Below, in pieces: positions 8,164 through 16,684 of a stretch of DNA of 64,000 nt. Position numbers and translations under genes: made by a program. Each line of letters starts with the position of its first letter. Within the stretch, counting starts at the first letter, position 1. The stretch is from positions 62,001 through 126,000 of the forward strand of contig JAFKFN010000005.1 in the NCBI GenBank assembly GCA_017308255.1. The letters run 5' to 3'. The notes beneath the pieces were generated by a model. That model made no database searches, was not told the DNA's origin, and saw only the letters and a program-made list of their open reading frames with translations. This DNA comes from Altererythrobacter sp. (GTDB lineage Bacteria; Pseudomonadota; Alphaproteobacteria; Sphingomonadales; Sphingomonadaceae).

Positions 8164-8622
8164 ATGCGGCACGAAAGCGAGCCTTCGGTCGAGGAAATTC
8201 TCGAATCGATCAAGAAGGTGATCGCGCGCGACAATCGCGAGACATTGCAGCAGGAACGGCGCCGCCGCGAACTCGTCGGAATCGCGCCCGAGCCCGCCCC
8301 GCCGCCCATCGACGAACCCGAAGATAGCGACGACGATGAAGTGCTCGATCTCGACGAGGCCGGCGAACTGGTCGACGGCGAGGAAAGCCTGACCACGGCC
8401 AGCGCAGCCCAGGCCATGCGCGAATCGCTGGCCGCCCTCGCCATGATTGCAGAGCCTGGCGCGGCGCCGCAGATCGTCCGCTCGGGCGAAACCTCCCTCG
8501 AAGGCCTCACGCGCGAGCTGCTGCGGCCGATGCTGGCCGAATGGCTGGACCGCAACCTGCCCGAGATGGTGGAACGGCTGGTGAAGGCGGAGATCGCCCG
8601 GATCGCCGGCAAGAAGAGGTGA
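8164..8622 (+). CDS. popZ: PopZ family (DUF2497) polar organizing protein
   Basis: This 152-residue acidic protein has the three-part architecture of PopZ. A short N-terminal helix, [18 protein letters not shown] (about 5-22), is the client-binding element. A proline- and acid-rich linker follows (about 40-75, [18 protein letters not shown]). The C-terminal helical region, with [19 protein letters not shown] then [17 protein letters not shown], mediates oligomerisation. In Caulobacter, PopZ forms a polar condensate that anchors the ParB-parS centromere. Here the gene lies about 9 kb from the putative origin and 16 kb from the nearest parS site. The start follows AGG at 8161. It is probably transcribed with tolC. 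Confidence 0.9.
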   Translation: MRHESEPSVEEILESIKKVIARDNRETLQQERRRRELVGIAPEPAPPPIDEPEDSDDDEVLDLDEAGELVDGEESLTTASAAQAMRESLAALAMIAEPGAAPQIVRSGETSLEGLTRELLRPMLAEWLDRNLPEMVERLVKAEIARIAGKKR

Positions 8623-8656
8623 CGGCCACCCGGCTGATCCCCATTGCGCGCCCCAG

Positions 8657-9049
8657 ATGAGCCGGGATGACATCGCCCTGGCGCGGGAGGCGTTCGCCCG
8701 CATCGGCGGCGAGCGGATCGAGCGGCAGATCTTCCTCTGCGCGATGAGCGAGAAGCAAAGCTGCTGCACCCGTGAGACCGGGCAGGCAGCGTGGAAGTTC
8801 CTCAAGCGGCGGCTGAAGGAACTGGGCCTCGTCGCCGCAACCAAGGGCGGGGACGGGCACGGGGGCGGCGTGCAGCGGACCAAGGCCGATTGCCTGCAGA
8901 TCTGCGTGGGCGGGCCGATCGCGGTCGTCTGGCCCGATGGCGTCTGGTATCATTCGTGCACCGAGCCGGTGCTCGAACGCATCATCCAGGAACACCTGAT
9001 CGGCGGCGTCCCGGTGGAAGATTATCGCCTGCGGGTGCCGGAAGCCTGA
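8657..9049 (+). CDS. Thioredoxin-like [2Fe-2S] ferredoxin family protein
   Basis: This is a 130-residue protein with four cysteines in the pattern of the thioredoxin-fold 2Fe-2S ferredoxins. A CxxxxxxxCC group lies near residues 28-37 ([12 protein letters not shown]), and [10 protein letters not shown] and YHSC lie in the C-terminal half. Such proteins carry electrons in the cytosol or regulate metal and sulfur metabolism. It starts at an ATG 34 bp after popZ and may share its transcript. Its last 28 bp overlap the convergent membrane protein gene. The physiological partner cannot be named. Confidence 0.85.
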   Translation: MSRDDIALAREAFARIGGERIERQIFLCAMSEKQSCCTRETGQAAWKFLKRRLKELGLVAATKGGDGHGGGVQRTKADCLQICVGGPIAVVWPDGVWYHSCTEPVLERIIQEHLIGGVPVEDYRLRVPEA

Positions 9050-9375
9050 TCCCGCGGGGCGGTATCCCAATCTTCGATATCGGAAACGGCTTCGTCATGG
9101 CCGGTGCCGCTCGACAGGAAAACCAGCCCCATCAGCGCCGACATCAGCATCATGGTGAGCACGATGCCCAGGCCGGCGGCGATGAACACGTGCACCGAAA
9201 CCATGCCGACGGCCAGATAGATCGCCGTCAGCGCCACGATCACCACCACGCCCGTCATCCCCACCATGCCGATCATCAGCCGCTTGTAATGCCGCCAGGC
9301 GTGGACCGAGACCCGGGGGTCGTCGAGGGGGGAACGCTTGACCATCGCGCCCACATGGCGACGGCCCCCGTGCAT
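9022..9375 (-). CDS. Two-helix membrane protein, function unknown
   Basis: The protein (117 residues from the ATG at 9375) has two strong transmembrane helices, about residues 34-58 and 63-88, and a polar C-terminal tail. I chose 9375 over the ATG at 9345 because GGAAGG sits at proper spacing upstream of the first, while the second lacks a ribosome binding site. I do not recognise the family. The His/Arg-rich N-terminus suggests it stays in the cytoplasm. Its 3' end overlaps the ferredoxin-like gene tail to tail by 28 bp, so antisense interaction between the two mRNAs is possible. Confidence 0.7.
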   Translation of the reverse strand: MHGGRRHVGAMVKRSPLDDPRVSVHAWRHYKRLMIGMVGMTGVVVIVALTAIYLAVGMVSVHVFIAAGLGIVLTMMLMSALMGLVFLSSGTGHDEAVSDIEDWDTAPRDQASGTRRR

Positions 9376-9463
9376 GGCAACGCCTTCCGCCGCCGCCAGC
9401 CGGCGATTTGGCCGATTCCGCAATCCATGGCATGATCGAAACACGACAGAGGGGAGAGTCGAG

Positions 9464-9892
9464 ATGACGATTGCCCGATTGATCGCCGGACGAGAGCAGA
9501 CGATCGTCCATTGCCAGCCGTGGGAGACCGTGCGTGACGCGGCCGCGCGCCTGGCGGAGCAACGCATCGGCGCGATGCCGGTGGTCGACGGCAAGGCCGT
9601 CGCCGGCATCTTTTCCGAACGCGACCTGCTCCATTGCATCGCGCGGCACGGCGGCGATGCGCTGGACATTCCGGTTGGCGAAGTGATGACCGCCCCGCCG
9701 ATCGCGGTCGATCCGTCCACTCCGGCGCTGGAAGCGCTCGAACTGATGACCCGGCGCCGCATCCGCCACCTGCCGGTGCTCGACGGCGGCACGATGGTCG
9801 GCTTCGTGTCGATCGGGGACCTGGTGAAATACCGCATCGATATGATCGAACACGAAGCCCAGGCGATGCGCGAATATATCCGCACGGCTTGA
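9464..9892 (+). CDS. CBS domain-containing protein
   Basis: This 142-residue protein consists of a pair of CBS motifs, about residues 8-60 and 72-128. The GIFSERDLL and GFVSIGDLVK strands close each repeat. Such stand-alone CBS pairs bind adenine nucleotides or NADH and act as energy-state sensors, but the partner is not visible here. A strong ribosome binding site (GGGGAG) precedes the ATG at 9464, which sets the start. It has its own promoter region opposite the membrane protein and is followed by erpA after 31 bp. Confidence 0.92.
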   Translation: MTIARLIAGREQTIVHCQPWETVRDAAARLAEQRIGAMPVVDGKAVAGIFSERDLLHCIARHGGDALDIPVGEVMTAPPIAVDPSTPALEALELMTRRRIRHLPVLDGGTMVGFVSIGDLVKYRIDMIEHEAQAMREYIRTA

Positions 9893-9923
9893 GCCGCGCG
9901 GCGCCGCTCCCTACATCGCCGGC

Positions 9924-10253
9924 ATGGCCGAAATGCTGACTCTGACCGATGCCGCCGCGAAGCGTGTGGAGCTGATCGCCCGCAAGCAGGGCCGCCCGCC
10001 GATCCTGCGCCTCTCGGTCGAAGGCGGCGGCTGTTCCGGCTTTCAGTACCGGTTCGATCTCGCGGACGGCGCGGAAGCGGACGATTCCGTCAGCGAAACC
10101 GCCGGCGTGCGGCTGGTGGTCGATTCGGTCAGCCTCGATCTCGTCGGCGGCAGCACGGTGGATTACGTCGAATCGCTTGGCGGCGCGGCGTTCAAGGTGG
10201 AGAATCCCCAGGCCGCGTCCGGCTGCGGTTGCGGTTCCAGCTTCGGCATCTAA
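9924..10253 (+). CDS. erpA: A-type iron-sulfur carrier (ErpA/HesB family)
   Basis: This 109-residue protein delivers Fe-S clusters to apo-proteins. It has the three conserved cysteines of A-type carriers: one in EGGGCSGFQY (near residue 37) and two in the C-terminal GCGCGSSF (near 101-103). Length and spacing match the family. It has no neighbouring isc/suf genes in this window, in keeping with erpA often being separate. Clients in this window would include the class I fumarase and the ferredoxins, an inference from known cluster needs. Confidence 0.92.
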   Translation: MAEMLTLTDAAAKRVELIARKQGRPPILRLSVEGGGCSGFQYRFDLADGAEADDSVSETAGVRLVVDSVSLDLVGGSTVDYVESLGGAAFKVENPQAASGCGCGSSFGI

Positions 10254-10278
10254 AGTCCGCCCGAAGAGGACGGACACC

Positions 10279-11061
10279 TTGCGCATCGCGAGCTTCAATA
10301 TCAACGGCATCCGGGCGCGCCTGCCGCGCCTCGTGGAATGGCTGGAAGAGCGGCGGCCCACCGTCGCCTGCCTTCAAGAGATCAAGTGCCAGGACGATGC
10401 CTTCCCGGCCGCGGAGTTCGAGGCAATCGGCTACAAGGCGATCTGGCACGGGCAGAAGGGCTTCAACGGCGTCGCCATCCTGGCCGAAGGCGCCGGGCCG
10501 GTGGAAGCCGGGCGCGGGCTGCCGGGCGATCCGGAGGATGAACAGGCCCGCTTCATCGAAGCCGACATTGCCGGCCCGGGCGGCCCGGTGCGCGTGGTCA
10601 ATCTCTACCTGCCCAACGGCAATCCGCATCCGGGGCCGAAGTTCGATTACAAGATCGCCTGGATGGCCCGCCTGCGCGCCCGGCTGCAGGAACTGCTCGC
10701 GGCCGAGATCCCGACCGTGGTCGTCGGCGATTTCAACGTGATTCCGGAAGACAAGGACGTGTTCTCGGCGCGCGCCATGGCGGCCGACGCGCTGATGCAG
10801 CCCGCCTCGCGCGATGCCTATCGCCGCCTGCTCAACGATGGCTGGACGGACGCGATCGACACGCTCAACCCGCGCGGCGGCGTGTGGACCTACTGGGATT
10901 ATCAGGCCGGGGCCTGGCAGCGCGATCACGGCTTCCGCATCGATCACTTGCTGCTGTCGCCCCAATGCGCCGACCGCCTGTTGGCAGCCGGCGTGGACAA
11001 GGCCTATCGCGGGCGGGAAAAGGCCAGCGATCACGCACCCGTGTGGGTCGAGCTGGCCTGA
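10279..11061 (+). CDS. xthA: Exodeoxyribonuclease III
   Basis: This 260-residue AP endonuclease and 3'-5' exonuclease acts in base excision repair. The endonuclease/exonuclease/phosphatase motifs are complete: SFNINGIRARL at the N-terminus, LQEIKCQ with the metal-binding Glu near 34, GDFNVIPEDKDV near 151-162, and a C-terminal RIDHLLLSP plus SDHAPVW carrying the catalytic Asp-His. The start is taken as the TTG at 10279, giving LRIASFNING, because upstream in-frame sequence overlaps erpA and looks unrelated. The GAGGA at about 10265-10269 is an adequate ribosome binding site for that TTG. Confidence 0.93.
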   Translation: MRIASFNINGIRARLPRLVEWLEERRPTVACLQEIKCQDDAFPAAEFEAIGYKAIWHGQKGFNGVAILAEGAGPVEAGRGLPGDPEDEQARFIEADIAGPGGPVRVVNLYLPNGNPHPGPKFDYKIAWMARLRARLQELLAAEIPTVVVGDFNVIPEDKDVFSARAMAADALMQPASRDAYRRLLNDGWTDAIDTLNPRGGVWTYWDYQAGAWQRDHGFRIDHLLLSPQCADRLLAAGVDKAYRGREKASDHAPVWVELA

Positions 11062-11088
11062 CGCCCGGCCGCGCGGCTCGCTCGGCGA

Positions 11089-11715
11089 TCAGCGATAGAA
11101 GACGTGCGTATCGATCCGCGTCAGCGCGGTCTTCCGCCGCGCCCACTTCGGCTTCACCGATGTCGCATGGAAGAACATCGCGTCCTTCGCGTCGCTGTCC
11201 CACAAGTCCTGATGCGCGATCTGGGCGATGGCCTTGGCCTGGCTCCAGGCGGCCGACCCAATATTGGGCCGCGGGATCACGCCCCGGCGCACGAACGAGA
11301 ACTGGGCCGGCTGGGTGACGACCGAGCAGTAATCGGCCGGGAAACGCCCCGATTGGGACCGATTGATGACCACTTCGGCCACCGCCAGCTGCCCGTCGAG
11401 CGGTTCGCCCCGCGCTTCGAAATAGACGGCTTCGGCCAGGCACTGCAGATCGCCGGTCAGCGGGGCATCGGGCATGGTATCGACCAGTTGGGCCAGCGAT
11501 GCCGCTTCACTGGCGGCGCCATAGTCGGTCGGCAGCGGCTGCACCACCGGCTGGGCCACGAACCGGGGCATGGTGAGGTCCGGGTTCGCAATGACAGGCT
11601 GAATCGCCTGGGGAACCTGGATTTCGGCCCGTGCGCCGGACATCGCGACGCCCGACAGGGCCATGAACAGCAAAGTCGCCGTGGCGAAGGCCCCGGCGCG
11701 AAAACCATGAATCAT
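11089..11715 (-). CDS. Cell wall hydrolase, SleB type
   Basis: The 208-residue protein has a signal peptide (about 1-30, ending GARAE), a low-complexity linker and a C-terminal Hydrolase_2 (SleB) domain from about 90. The domain starts LQCLAEAVYFEARGEP with the catalytic Glu of lytic-transglycosylase-like enzymes, and continues with VVINR and the terminal metal or substrate segment HVFY. It should cleave peptidoglycan in the periplasm. It lies at the left end of an all-minus block from 17.5 to 11.1 kb and has its own 212-bp upstream region. Confidence 0.88.
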   Translation of the reverse strand: MIHGFRAGAFATATLLFMALSGVAMSGARAEIQVPQAIQPVIANPDLTMPRFVAQPVVQPLPTDYGAASEAASLAQLVDTMPDAPLTGDLQCLAEAVYFEARGEPLDGQLAVAEVVINRSQSGRFPADYCSVVTQPAQFSFVRRGVIPRPNIGSAAWSQAKAIAQIAHQDLWDSDAKDAMFFHATSVKPKWARRKTALTRIDTHVFYR

Positions 11716-11927
11716 CGATCCCGATACTCAAGGCGGTGAGAAGCCCGCGCAGGCATTTGGCGAAAGCCGCATGGCAACTTCCGCCCGATCCGATCCGGCC
11801 CCCCCCGAGCCCGATCATGCCTACCGGCCGCTCCCCGTCTGGCGCATGGTCCGACGCGGCATCATAGCCGTCACGAACACCAGCGCTATTGGAGGTTGCG
11901 GGCCAGATAGACCCACGGCCCCATGGG

Positions 11928-12266
11928 TCAACCGGGTGTTCCGGGGTAATCGATGAACCGTTCCCCATCTGGGACATCCAGTTCCACGATCCAGAGATCG
12001 CTGTCCTGGCGCTTGCGCCGATCGCAATAATCCCATAATTCCTGTGGTTTATCAGGGACTTGCCGGCGTGCCACGGTCCACGCCCGGGTGCCGTCGAGCT
12101 GCGGCATGCGTTCGTATGCTACGCTGTGCCGGCCTTTTTCGGAACAAACGACAAGCAGGGTCCCTCCATCGCGTTCACCTTTTGCGATAACCGTGGCGAA
12201 GCCGCCGGCGGCCTCCACGGCGCGAATCAGGCCGGACACTTCCAGATGCGCGGGCAGGCGGGCCAT
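11928..12266 (-). CDS. DUF1491 family protein
   Basis: This 112-residue cytosolic protein has the DUF1491 features RLPAHLEVSGLIR at the N-terminus, DGGTLLV in the middle and DSDLWIVELDVPDGERFI near the end. The family is restricted to alphaproteobacteria and has no known activity. It follows the thioesterase gene with only a 3-bp gap, and the PtsN gene is upstream, so PtsN, thioesterase and this gene form a leftward operon. Confidence 0.85.
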   Translation of the reverse strand: MARLPAHLEVSGLIRAVEAAGGFATVIAKGERDGGTLLVVCSEKGRHSVAYERMPQLDGTRAWTVARRQVPDKPQELWDYCDRRKRQDSDLWIVELDVPDGERFIDYPGTPG

Positions 12267-12269
12267 CGC

Positions 12270-12740
12270 CTAGCCCAACCGATCATCGGGCCTATAGCCC
12301 GGCAGGCCGGACAGCGGGATATGCGAGCGCATGAAGGTGCCGGTGCCGCGCCCGATCTCGTCGCCTTCGCTGTCGGTGAGGTGGGCTTCGGCGATGAACA
12401 CCCTGCGCCGGCCGCTAATCCACTGGCCTTCGGCGATCACTTCGCCGGCGCGCACGGGCTTGGTGAAATGCAGGTTGAACGCGGTGGTCAGCAGGAAGCG
12501 ATCGCTGACCATCGAATTCGCGGCATAGAACGCCGCATCGTCCAGCATCTTGAAATAGATCGTGCCGTGCGCCGCGCCGGCCGCGTGATATACGCCTTCC
12601 TCCACCGTGAAGCGGATGCGCGCGCGCCCTTCGCCAAGCACTTCCAGCCGGGAGGGGAACAGCTGGTTGACCGGCGCCGAGGCATAAAGCGCCTCGAGCG
12701 CGCGATAATGACCTTCCGCGCCGCTCAAGCCGCCGCTCAC
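12270..12740 (-). CDS. PaaI-like hot-dog fold thioesterase
   Basis: The 156-residue protein shows the hot-dog helix segment AAGAAHGTIYFKMLDDAAFYAA (about 53-74) and the long strands FNLHFTKPVRAGEV and VFIAEAHLTD. The conserved HG and the acidic DD fit the PaaI/YbgC-type active site of acyl-CoA thioesterases. The substrate is unknown. It starts at GTG 12740, 7 bp after the ptsN stop, and ends 3 bp before the DUF1491 gene. Confidence 0.85.
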   Translation of the reverse strand: MSGGLSGAEGHYRALEALYASAPVNQLFPSRLEVLGEGRARIRFTVEEGVYHAAGAAHGTIYFKMLDDAAFYAANSMVSDRFLLTTAFNLHFTKPVRAGEVIAEGQWISGRRRVFIAEAHLTDSEGDEIGRGTGTFMRSHIPLSGLPGYRPDDRLG

Positions 12741-12747
12741 CGCGCCG

Positions 12748-13209
12748 TCAGGCAGCGTCGCGGTCCACGGCGTTGTTCAGCAGGCTGAACAGGGCTTCTT
12801 CGTCGGGCGCTTCACTCAGCGCCTCGTGCACGCGTTCGTCGCGCATCAACCGCGAAATCGCGGCCAGCGCGTGCAGATGGCTGGCGCCGCTGTTCTCGGG
12901 CGAGATGAGGCCGACGACGATGTCCACCGGCAGGGCGTCCGCCGCGGCGAAGTCGATCGGCTGGCGCAGCTTGAGCAGCGCCGCCACCGGGCGTTGCAGG
13001 CCCGGCATCCGCGCGTGGGGAATGGCCACGCCGCGGCCGAAGCCGGTGCTGCCCAGCCTTTCGCGTTCGTCCAGCTTCTCGAGCACCAGGGCAGGATCGA
13101 GCTTCCACCCTTGCGCCAACCGATGGCTCAGGACTTCAAGAACGGCCTGCTTGTCCGGCGCGTCGATGATCGCGACCGATTCCGGCTTTATGGAAAAGAG
13201 AGGGTTCAT
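12748..13209 (-). CDS. ptsN: PTS IIA-like nitrogen regulatory protein PtsN
   Basis: This 153-residue protein is a PTS EIIA(fructose/mannitol) fold. The phospho-accepting His lies in GRGVAIPHAR (near residue 67). Its context next to hpf and apart from sugar permease genes indicates the nitrogen/potassium PTS (EIIA-Ntr), which relays phosphorylation status rather than importing sugar. The hpf-ptsN neighbourhood is the same as in other proteobacteria, where they flank rpoN; rpoN is not present here. A 110-bp gap separates it from hpf. Confidence 0.9.
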   Translation of the reverse strand: MNPLFSIKPESVAIIDAPDKQAVLEVLSHRLAQGWKLDPALVLEKLDERERLGSTGFGRGVAIPHARMPGLQRPVAALLKLRQPIDFAAADALPVDIVVGLISPENSGASHLHALAAISRLMRDERVHEALSEAPDEEALFSLLNNAVDRDAA

Positions 13210-13319
13210 CGTCTCAGTTCTTACTCACTCGGGCCGCAATAATGGGCTGGCGCCAGTGCGCCGATGCCTTCTGCTCCATCCGGTGATCAATGGCATCCCT
13301 GGCCAGCCTCCGACCGGCC

Positions 13320-13883
13320 TCAGGCAGGCTCAACCCATCCGATCGAACCATCGTCGCGGCGGTAAACCATATTATGCCGGCCGGTTCCAGCGTTTTTGAA
13401 AAACAGCGCGCTCGTGTTCCGCAAGTCCAGCAGCATGACGGCATCCGGAACGCTCACGACCGGGATATCGATCCGCGTTTCCACGATCACCGGCGGTGCA
13501 TCGACGACGACTTCCTGGTCCGGTTCCTCCGCCGCGAAGACGGTATAGGCCGCATCCTCTTCGCGCAGGGCCTGTTCAGCCTGCTCGCGGCGATCCTTCA
13601 GGCGGCGCTTATAGCGGCGAAGCTGCTTCTCGATCTTGTCGGCCGCCTGGTCGAACGCCGGGTGCGCTTCCTGGGCTTCGCCGCGGCTCTTGAGGATCAG
13701 CCCCTGGCTGACATGCATGACGATGTCGCAGGCGAAGGCCCCCGCCGGCGCCTTGCCGAACGTGGCCGTGGATGAAAGCGCCCGGTTGAAATACTTTTCG
13801 CAGATCGCCCTCAGGCGCTCGATCACATGTTCCTGCAGGGCCGAGCCGGTGTCGATCTGATGACCGGAGACGCGGATTTCCAT
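13320..13883 (-). CDS. hpf: Ribosome hibernation promoting factor, long form
   Basis: This 187-residue protein binds the 30S subunit and drives ribosome dimerisation in stationary phase. The N-terminal HPF/RaiA domain (about 1-105) begins MEIRVSGHQID and ends with EKQLRRYKRRLKDR. A charged linker leads to a C-terminal dimerisation domain (about 130-187, RNTSALFFKNAGTGRHNMVYRR in parts). Presence of this tail makes it a long HPF. The ATG at 13883 gives the canonical N-terminus; the open frame extends to 13934 but those residues are not family-like. Confidence 0.93.
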   Translation of the reverse strand: MEIRVSGHQIDTGSALQEHVIERLRAICEKYFNRALSSTATFGKAPAGAFACDIVMHVSQGLILKSRGEAQEAHPAFDQAADKIEKQLRRYKRRLKDRREQAEQALREEDAAYTVFAAEEPDQEVVVDAPPVIVETRIDIPVVSVPDAVMLLDLRNTSALFFKNAGTGRHNMVYRRDDGSIGWVEPA

Positions 13884-13940
13884 GGACGGGGGTTCTCCTC
13901 CTGATGAGTCGCGATCCGGGAGCCGAATCGCCACCCGATT

Positions 13941-14624
13941 TCAGCGCGCCCAGATCGGTGAGTCCAACGATTCCAGGAAGGCTTTGTGCCGGGCGATTTC
14001 TTCCGCGCTGGCCGAATGGGGCCGGGCGGGGCGGAACGCGCGGCGGCGCGGGCGGAACACCGTCAGCTCCACCGCCGTATGGCTCTCCATGGCGGCCAGC
14101 TCGAAGCCGATCTGGCGCCCGCCGGTAAGCTCGACATAGACTTGCGCCAGCAGCTCCGCGTCGAGCAGCGCGCCGTGGAGCACGCGATGGCTGCGATCGA
14201 CGCCGTAGCGCGAGCAGAGCGCATCCAGCGAGTGCTTGGCGCCGGGATGGCGGCGGCGCGCCAGGGCAAGCGTGTCGACCATCCGCTCGAGCGTGACTTC
14301 CGGGTGGCCGCAGGTGCCCAGTTCGAAATTGAGGAAGCCGAAATCGAACTGCGCATTGTGCGCCACCAGCGGGGCATCGCCGAGAAAGGCGAGCAGTTCC
14401 TCCACATGCTCGTGGAAGCGCCGCTTGTCGGCCAGGAACGCGTCGCTGAGCCCGTGGACCTGCTCGGCGGCCAGCGGCATCGACCGTTCAGGGTTGAAAT
14501 AGGCGTGGAACGTGCGGCCGGTCGGCACGCGGTTGATCAGCTCTATGCAGCCGATCTCCACCATGCGATCTCCGCTTCTCGGATCGAGCCCGGTGGTTTC
14601 GGTGTCGAAGACGATTTCACGCAT
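13941..14624 (-). CDS. dnaQ: DNA polymerase III epsilon subunit (proofreading exonuclease)
   Basis: This 227-residue DEDDh exonuclease has ExoI VFDTETTGLD at 5-14, ExoII VAHNAQFDFGFL near 88 and ExoIII LHGALLDAELLAQVY with the catalytic His/Asp pair. It proofreads for the replicative polymerase. It lies in the conserved block dnaQ-coaE-aroE-maf-PPSR, which sits immediately left of the origin in many alphaproteobacteria. It follows coaE after 37 bp and ends 57 bp before the hpf start. Confidence 0.95.
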   Translation of the reverse strand: MREIVFDTETTGLDPRSGDRMVEIGCIELINRVPTGRTFHAYFNPERSMPLAAEQVHGLSDAFLADKRRFHEHVEELLAFLGDAPLVAHNAQFDFGFLNFELGTCGHPEVTLERMVDTLALARRRHPGAKHSLDALCSRYGVDRSHRVLHGALLDAELLAQVYVELTGGRQIGFELAAMESHTAVELTVFRPRRRAFRPARPHSASAEEIARHKAFLESLDSPIWAR

Positions 14625-14661
14625 GATGCAACTATCGGGCCGGCCCGCCGGCGAAGCAAGC

Positions 14662-15252
14662 TCAAGGCGCCAGCTTCTCCACCAGCCGGGCCACCTCGGC
14701 GCGCGTCTCGGCCAGCGAGCGGCCGGTATCGATCACATGATCCGCCCGCGCACGCTTGTCCGCATCGGGAAGCTGCTTGGCCAGGATGCCGGCAAAGCGT
14801 TCGGCAGTCATGCCTGGGCGGGCGAGCACCCGCGCGCGCTGCACGGCGGCCGGCGCGGAGACGACCAGCACCGCGTCCACCTCTTCCACGCCGCCCTTCT
14901 CGAACAGCAAGGGAATGTCGAACACGACGAGCCTGGCGCCGGCATGTTCCAGCAGGAACGCGCACCGCGCCGCGCGCACCGCCGGGTGGACGATCGCCTC
15001 CAGCCGGGCAAGCGCGGCGGGATCGGCGAACACCGCCGCGCCGAGCTTGCCGCGATCGACGCCGTTTGGGCCGGTCGATCCGGGAAAGGCCGCCTCGATC
15101 GCCTCCACCAGCGCGCCGCCCGGCCCTTGCAGGCGATGAACCACCGCGTCCGCGTCGAACACCGGCACGCCCCGTTCCTCGAACATCCGCGCCACGGTCG
15201 ATTTCCCCATGCCGACCGAGCCGGTGAGCCCGAGGACGACAGGCCGGCTCAT
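14662..15252 (-). CDS. coaE: Dephospho-CoA kinase
   Basis: This 196-residue P-loop kinase catalyses the last step of coenzyme A synthesis. The Walker A loop is GLTGSVGMGKST near residues 8-19, the ADAVVHRL segment and the LVVFDIPLLFE strand are characteristic, and the lid helix contains the arginine pair. The start codon overlaps the aroE stop by 4 bp, so translation is probably coupled. Confidence 0.95.
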   Translation of the reverse strand: MSRPVVLGLTGSVGMGKSTVARMFEERGVPVFDADAVVHRLQGPGGALVEAIEAAFPGSTGPNGVDRGKLGAAVFADPAALARLEAIVHPAVRAARCAFLLEHAGARLVVFDIPLLFEKGGVEEVDAVLVVSAPAAVQRARVLARPGMTAERFAGILAKQLPDADKRARADHVIDTGRSLAETRAEVARLVEKLAP

Positions 15253-16109
15253 GCCGTAAGCAGGGCCCGCAGCGCCGCGTCGTCATCATCGCGCGGGGGC
15301 AACTGGCCGAAGAAGTGTTCGAAAGCCACCGCCGCCTGGCCGATCAGCATGGACAGGCCATCGATGGTCCGGAACCCGGCCGCCCGCGCGGCCTGGAGCA
15401 GCGGCGTGTCGAGCGGATGGGTGACGATGTCATAGACCACGCTGCCCGGCGGCGCGTGGCTGAGATCGAACAGCAGCGGCGGCTGCCCGCCCATGCCCAG
15501 CGGGCTGGCATTGACGATCAGGTCAAGACAGCCCGCGCGATCGTCGAAGGCGAAGTCCGTCGGATCGGCGAAATGGGCAAGGTCCACGGCGTGATGCTCG
15601 CCCCCGGGGTCGAGCGTGTCCAGCAGCGCCCGCGCCTTGGCCGGATCGCGCCCGGCGAGGACCAGCACCAGCCCTTCCGCGGCCAGCGCGACCACGATCG
15701 CGCGCGCCGCGCCGCCGGTGCCGATGATCCGCGCCATGCGGAACAAGTGCTGCTTTGCCAGCAGCGGCCGCAGCGGCTCGAGGAAGCCGGGAACGTCGGT
15801 GTTGTATCCGGCAAGCTCCCCCTGTTCCCCGCGCACGACGGTGTTCACCGCGCCGACGCGTTCGGCCAGGGGATCAAGCCGGTCGAGCAGCGGCATCACC
15901 GCCTGCTTGTGCGGCATGGTCACGTTGCAGCCCCGCCAATGCGGATCGGCGCGCCGCGCGGCGAGATAATCGGCAAGCTGATCGGCCGTGACGTGGCAGG
16001 CGCGGTAATCCGCCGCGAGCCCCAGCCGGCCGATCCAGTAGCCGTGGATCGCCGGCGATTTTGATTGCGCGATCGGATCGCCGATCACTTCGGCATAAGG
16101 GGCGCTCAC
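15249..16109 (-). CDS. aroE: Shikimate dehydrogenase
   Basis: This 286-residue NADP-dependent enzyme reduces 3-dehydroshikimate in the aromatic amino acid pathway. The substrate-binding domain has IGDPIAQSKSPAIH near residues 8-21 and NVTMPHKQ with the catalytic Lys. The dinucleotide domain has IGTGGAARA, and NASPLGM follows. The GTG start at 16109 overlaps the maf stop by 4 bp (GTGA), which fixes the start despite a longer open frame running back through maf. Confidence 0.95.
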   Translation of the reverse strand: MSAPYAEVIGDPIAQSKSPAIHGYWIGRLGLAADYRACHVTADQLADYLAARRADPHWRGCNVTMPHKQAVMPLLDRLDPLAERVGAVNTVVRGEQGELAGYNTDVPGFLEPLRPLLAKQHLFRMARIIGTGGAARAIVVALAAEGLVLVLAGRDPAKARALLDTLDPGGEHHAVDLAHFADPTDFAFDDRAGCLDLIVNASPLGMGGQPPLLFDLSHAPPGSVVYDIVTHPLDTPLLQAARAAGFRTIDGLSMLIGQAAVAFEHFFGQLPPRDDDDAALRALLTA

Positions 16110-16684
16110 GCCGGCAGCTCCTCCAGCGCGCGCAAGGCGCCGAGCACCGGCAGCAGCGGCATGCCGAGCACGGTGAACATGTCTCCCTCGATGCTTTCGA
16201 ACAGCTGCGGGCCGAGCGCCTCGATACGGAACACGCCGACGCACTGGCTGACTTCCGGCCATTCGGCGACAAGATAGCTTTCGATGAACGTATCGGACAA
16301 GACGCGCACGTTCAGCAAGGCCAGGGCCACATGGCTCCAGCGGATCTTGCCCCCCACCGCGATGGCCGCGGCGGAATGGAGCTCCATCGTCTTGCCTGAA
16401 AAGAACCGCAGGTGCTCGGCCGCCTGCGCCCGGCTGGCCGGCTTGTCGAACCGGCGGCCCGCCACCGAGCCTACCGAATCGCTGCCCAGGACGGGGCGGC
16501 TCAGCCCGTCGACCGACAGCGCCTTGGCCTCGGCCAGGGCGAGCGCCACCTGGCCTGCGCCGGCGCCTTCCATTCCCGCTTCCAGCGCCCGTTCGTCGAT
16601 CGCCGCCGGGCGCACTTCGAACTCCACCCCCACGGCGCCGAGCATCGTGCGGCGCGAAGCGCTCTTGGAGGCGAGGACTATCAT
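16106..16684 (-). CDS. maf: Maf family nucleotide pyrophosphatase
   Basis: This 192-residue protein hydrolyses non-canonical or methylated nucleoside triphosphates. It begins with the hallmark IVLASKSASRRTML (residues 2-15) and has the conserved DERALEAGM, VLGSDSV and AAEHLRFFSGKTMELHSAAAI segments. It overlaps aroE downstream and the PPSR gene upstream by 4 bp each, giving a fully coupled PPSR-maf-aroE-coaE string. Confidence 0.93.
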   Translation of the reverse strand: MIVLASKSASRRTMLGAVGVEFEVRPAAIDERALEAGMEGAGAGQVALALAEAKALSVDGLSRPVLGSDSVGSVAGRRFDKPASRAQAAEHLRFFSGKTMELHSAAAIAVGGKIRWSHVALALLNVRVLSDTFIESYLVAEWPEVSQCVGVFRIEALGPQLFESIEGDMFTVLGMPLLPVLGALRALEELPA

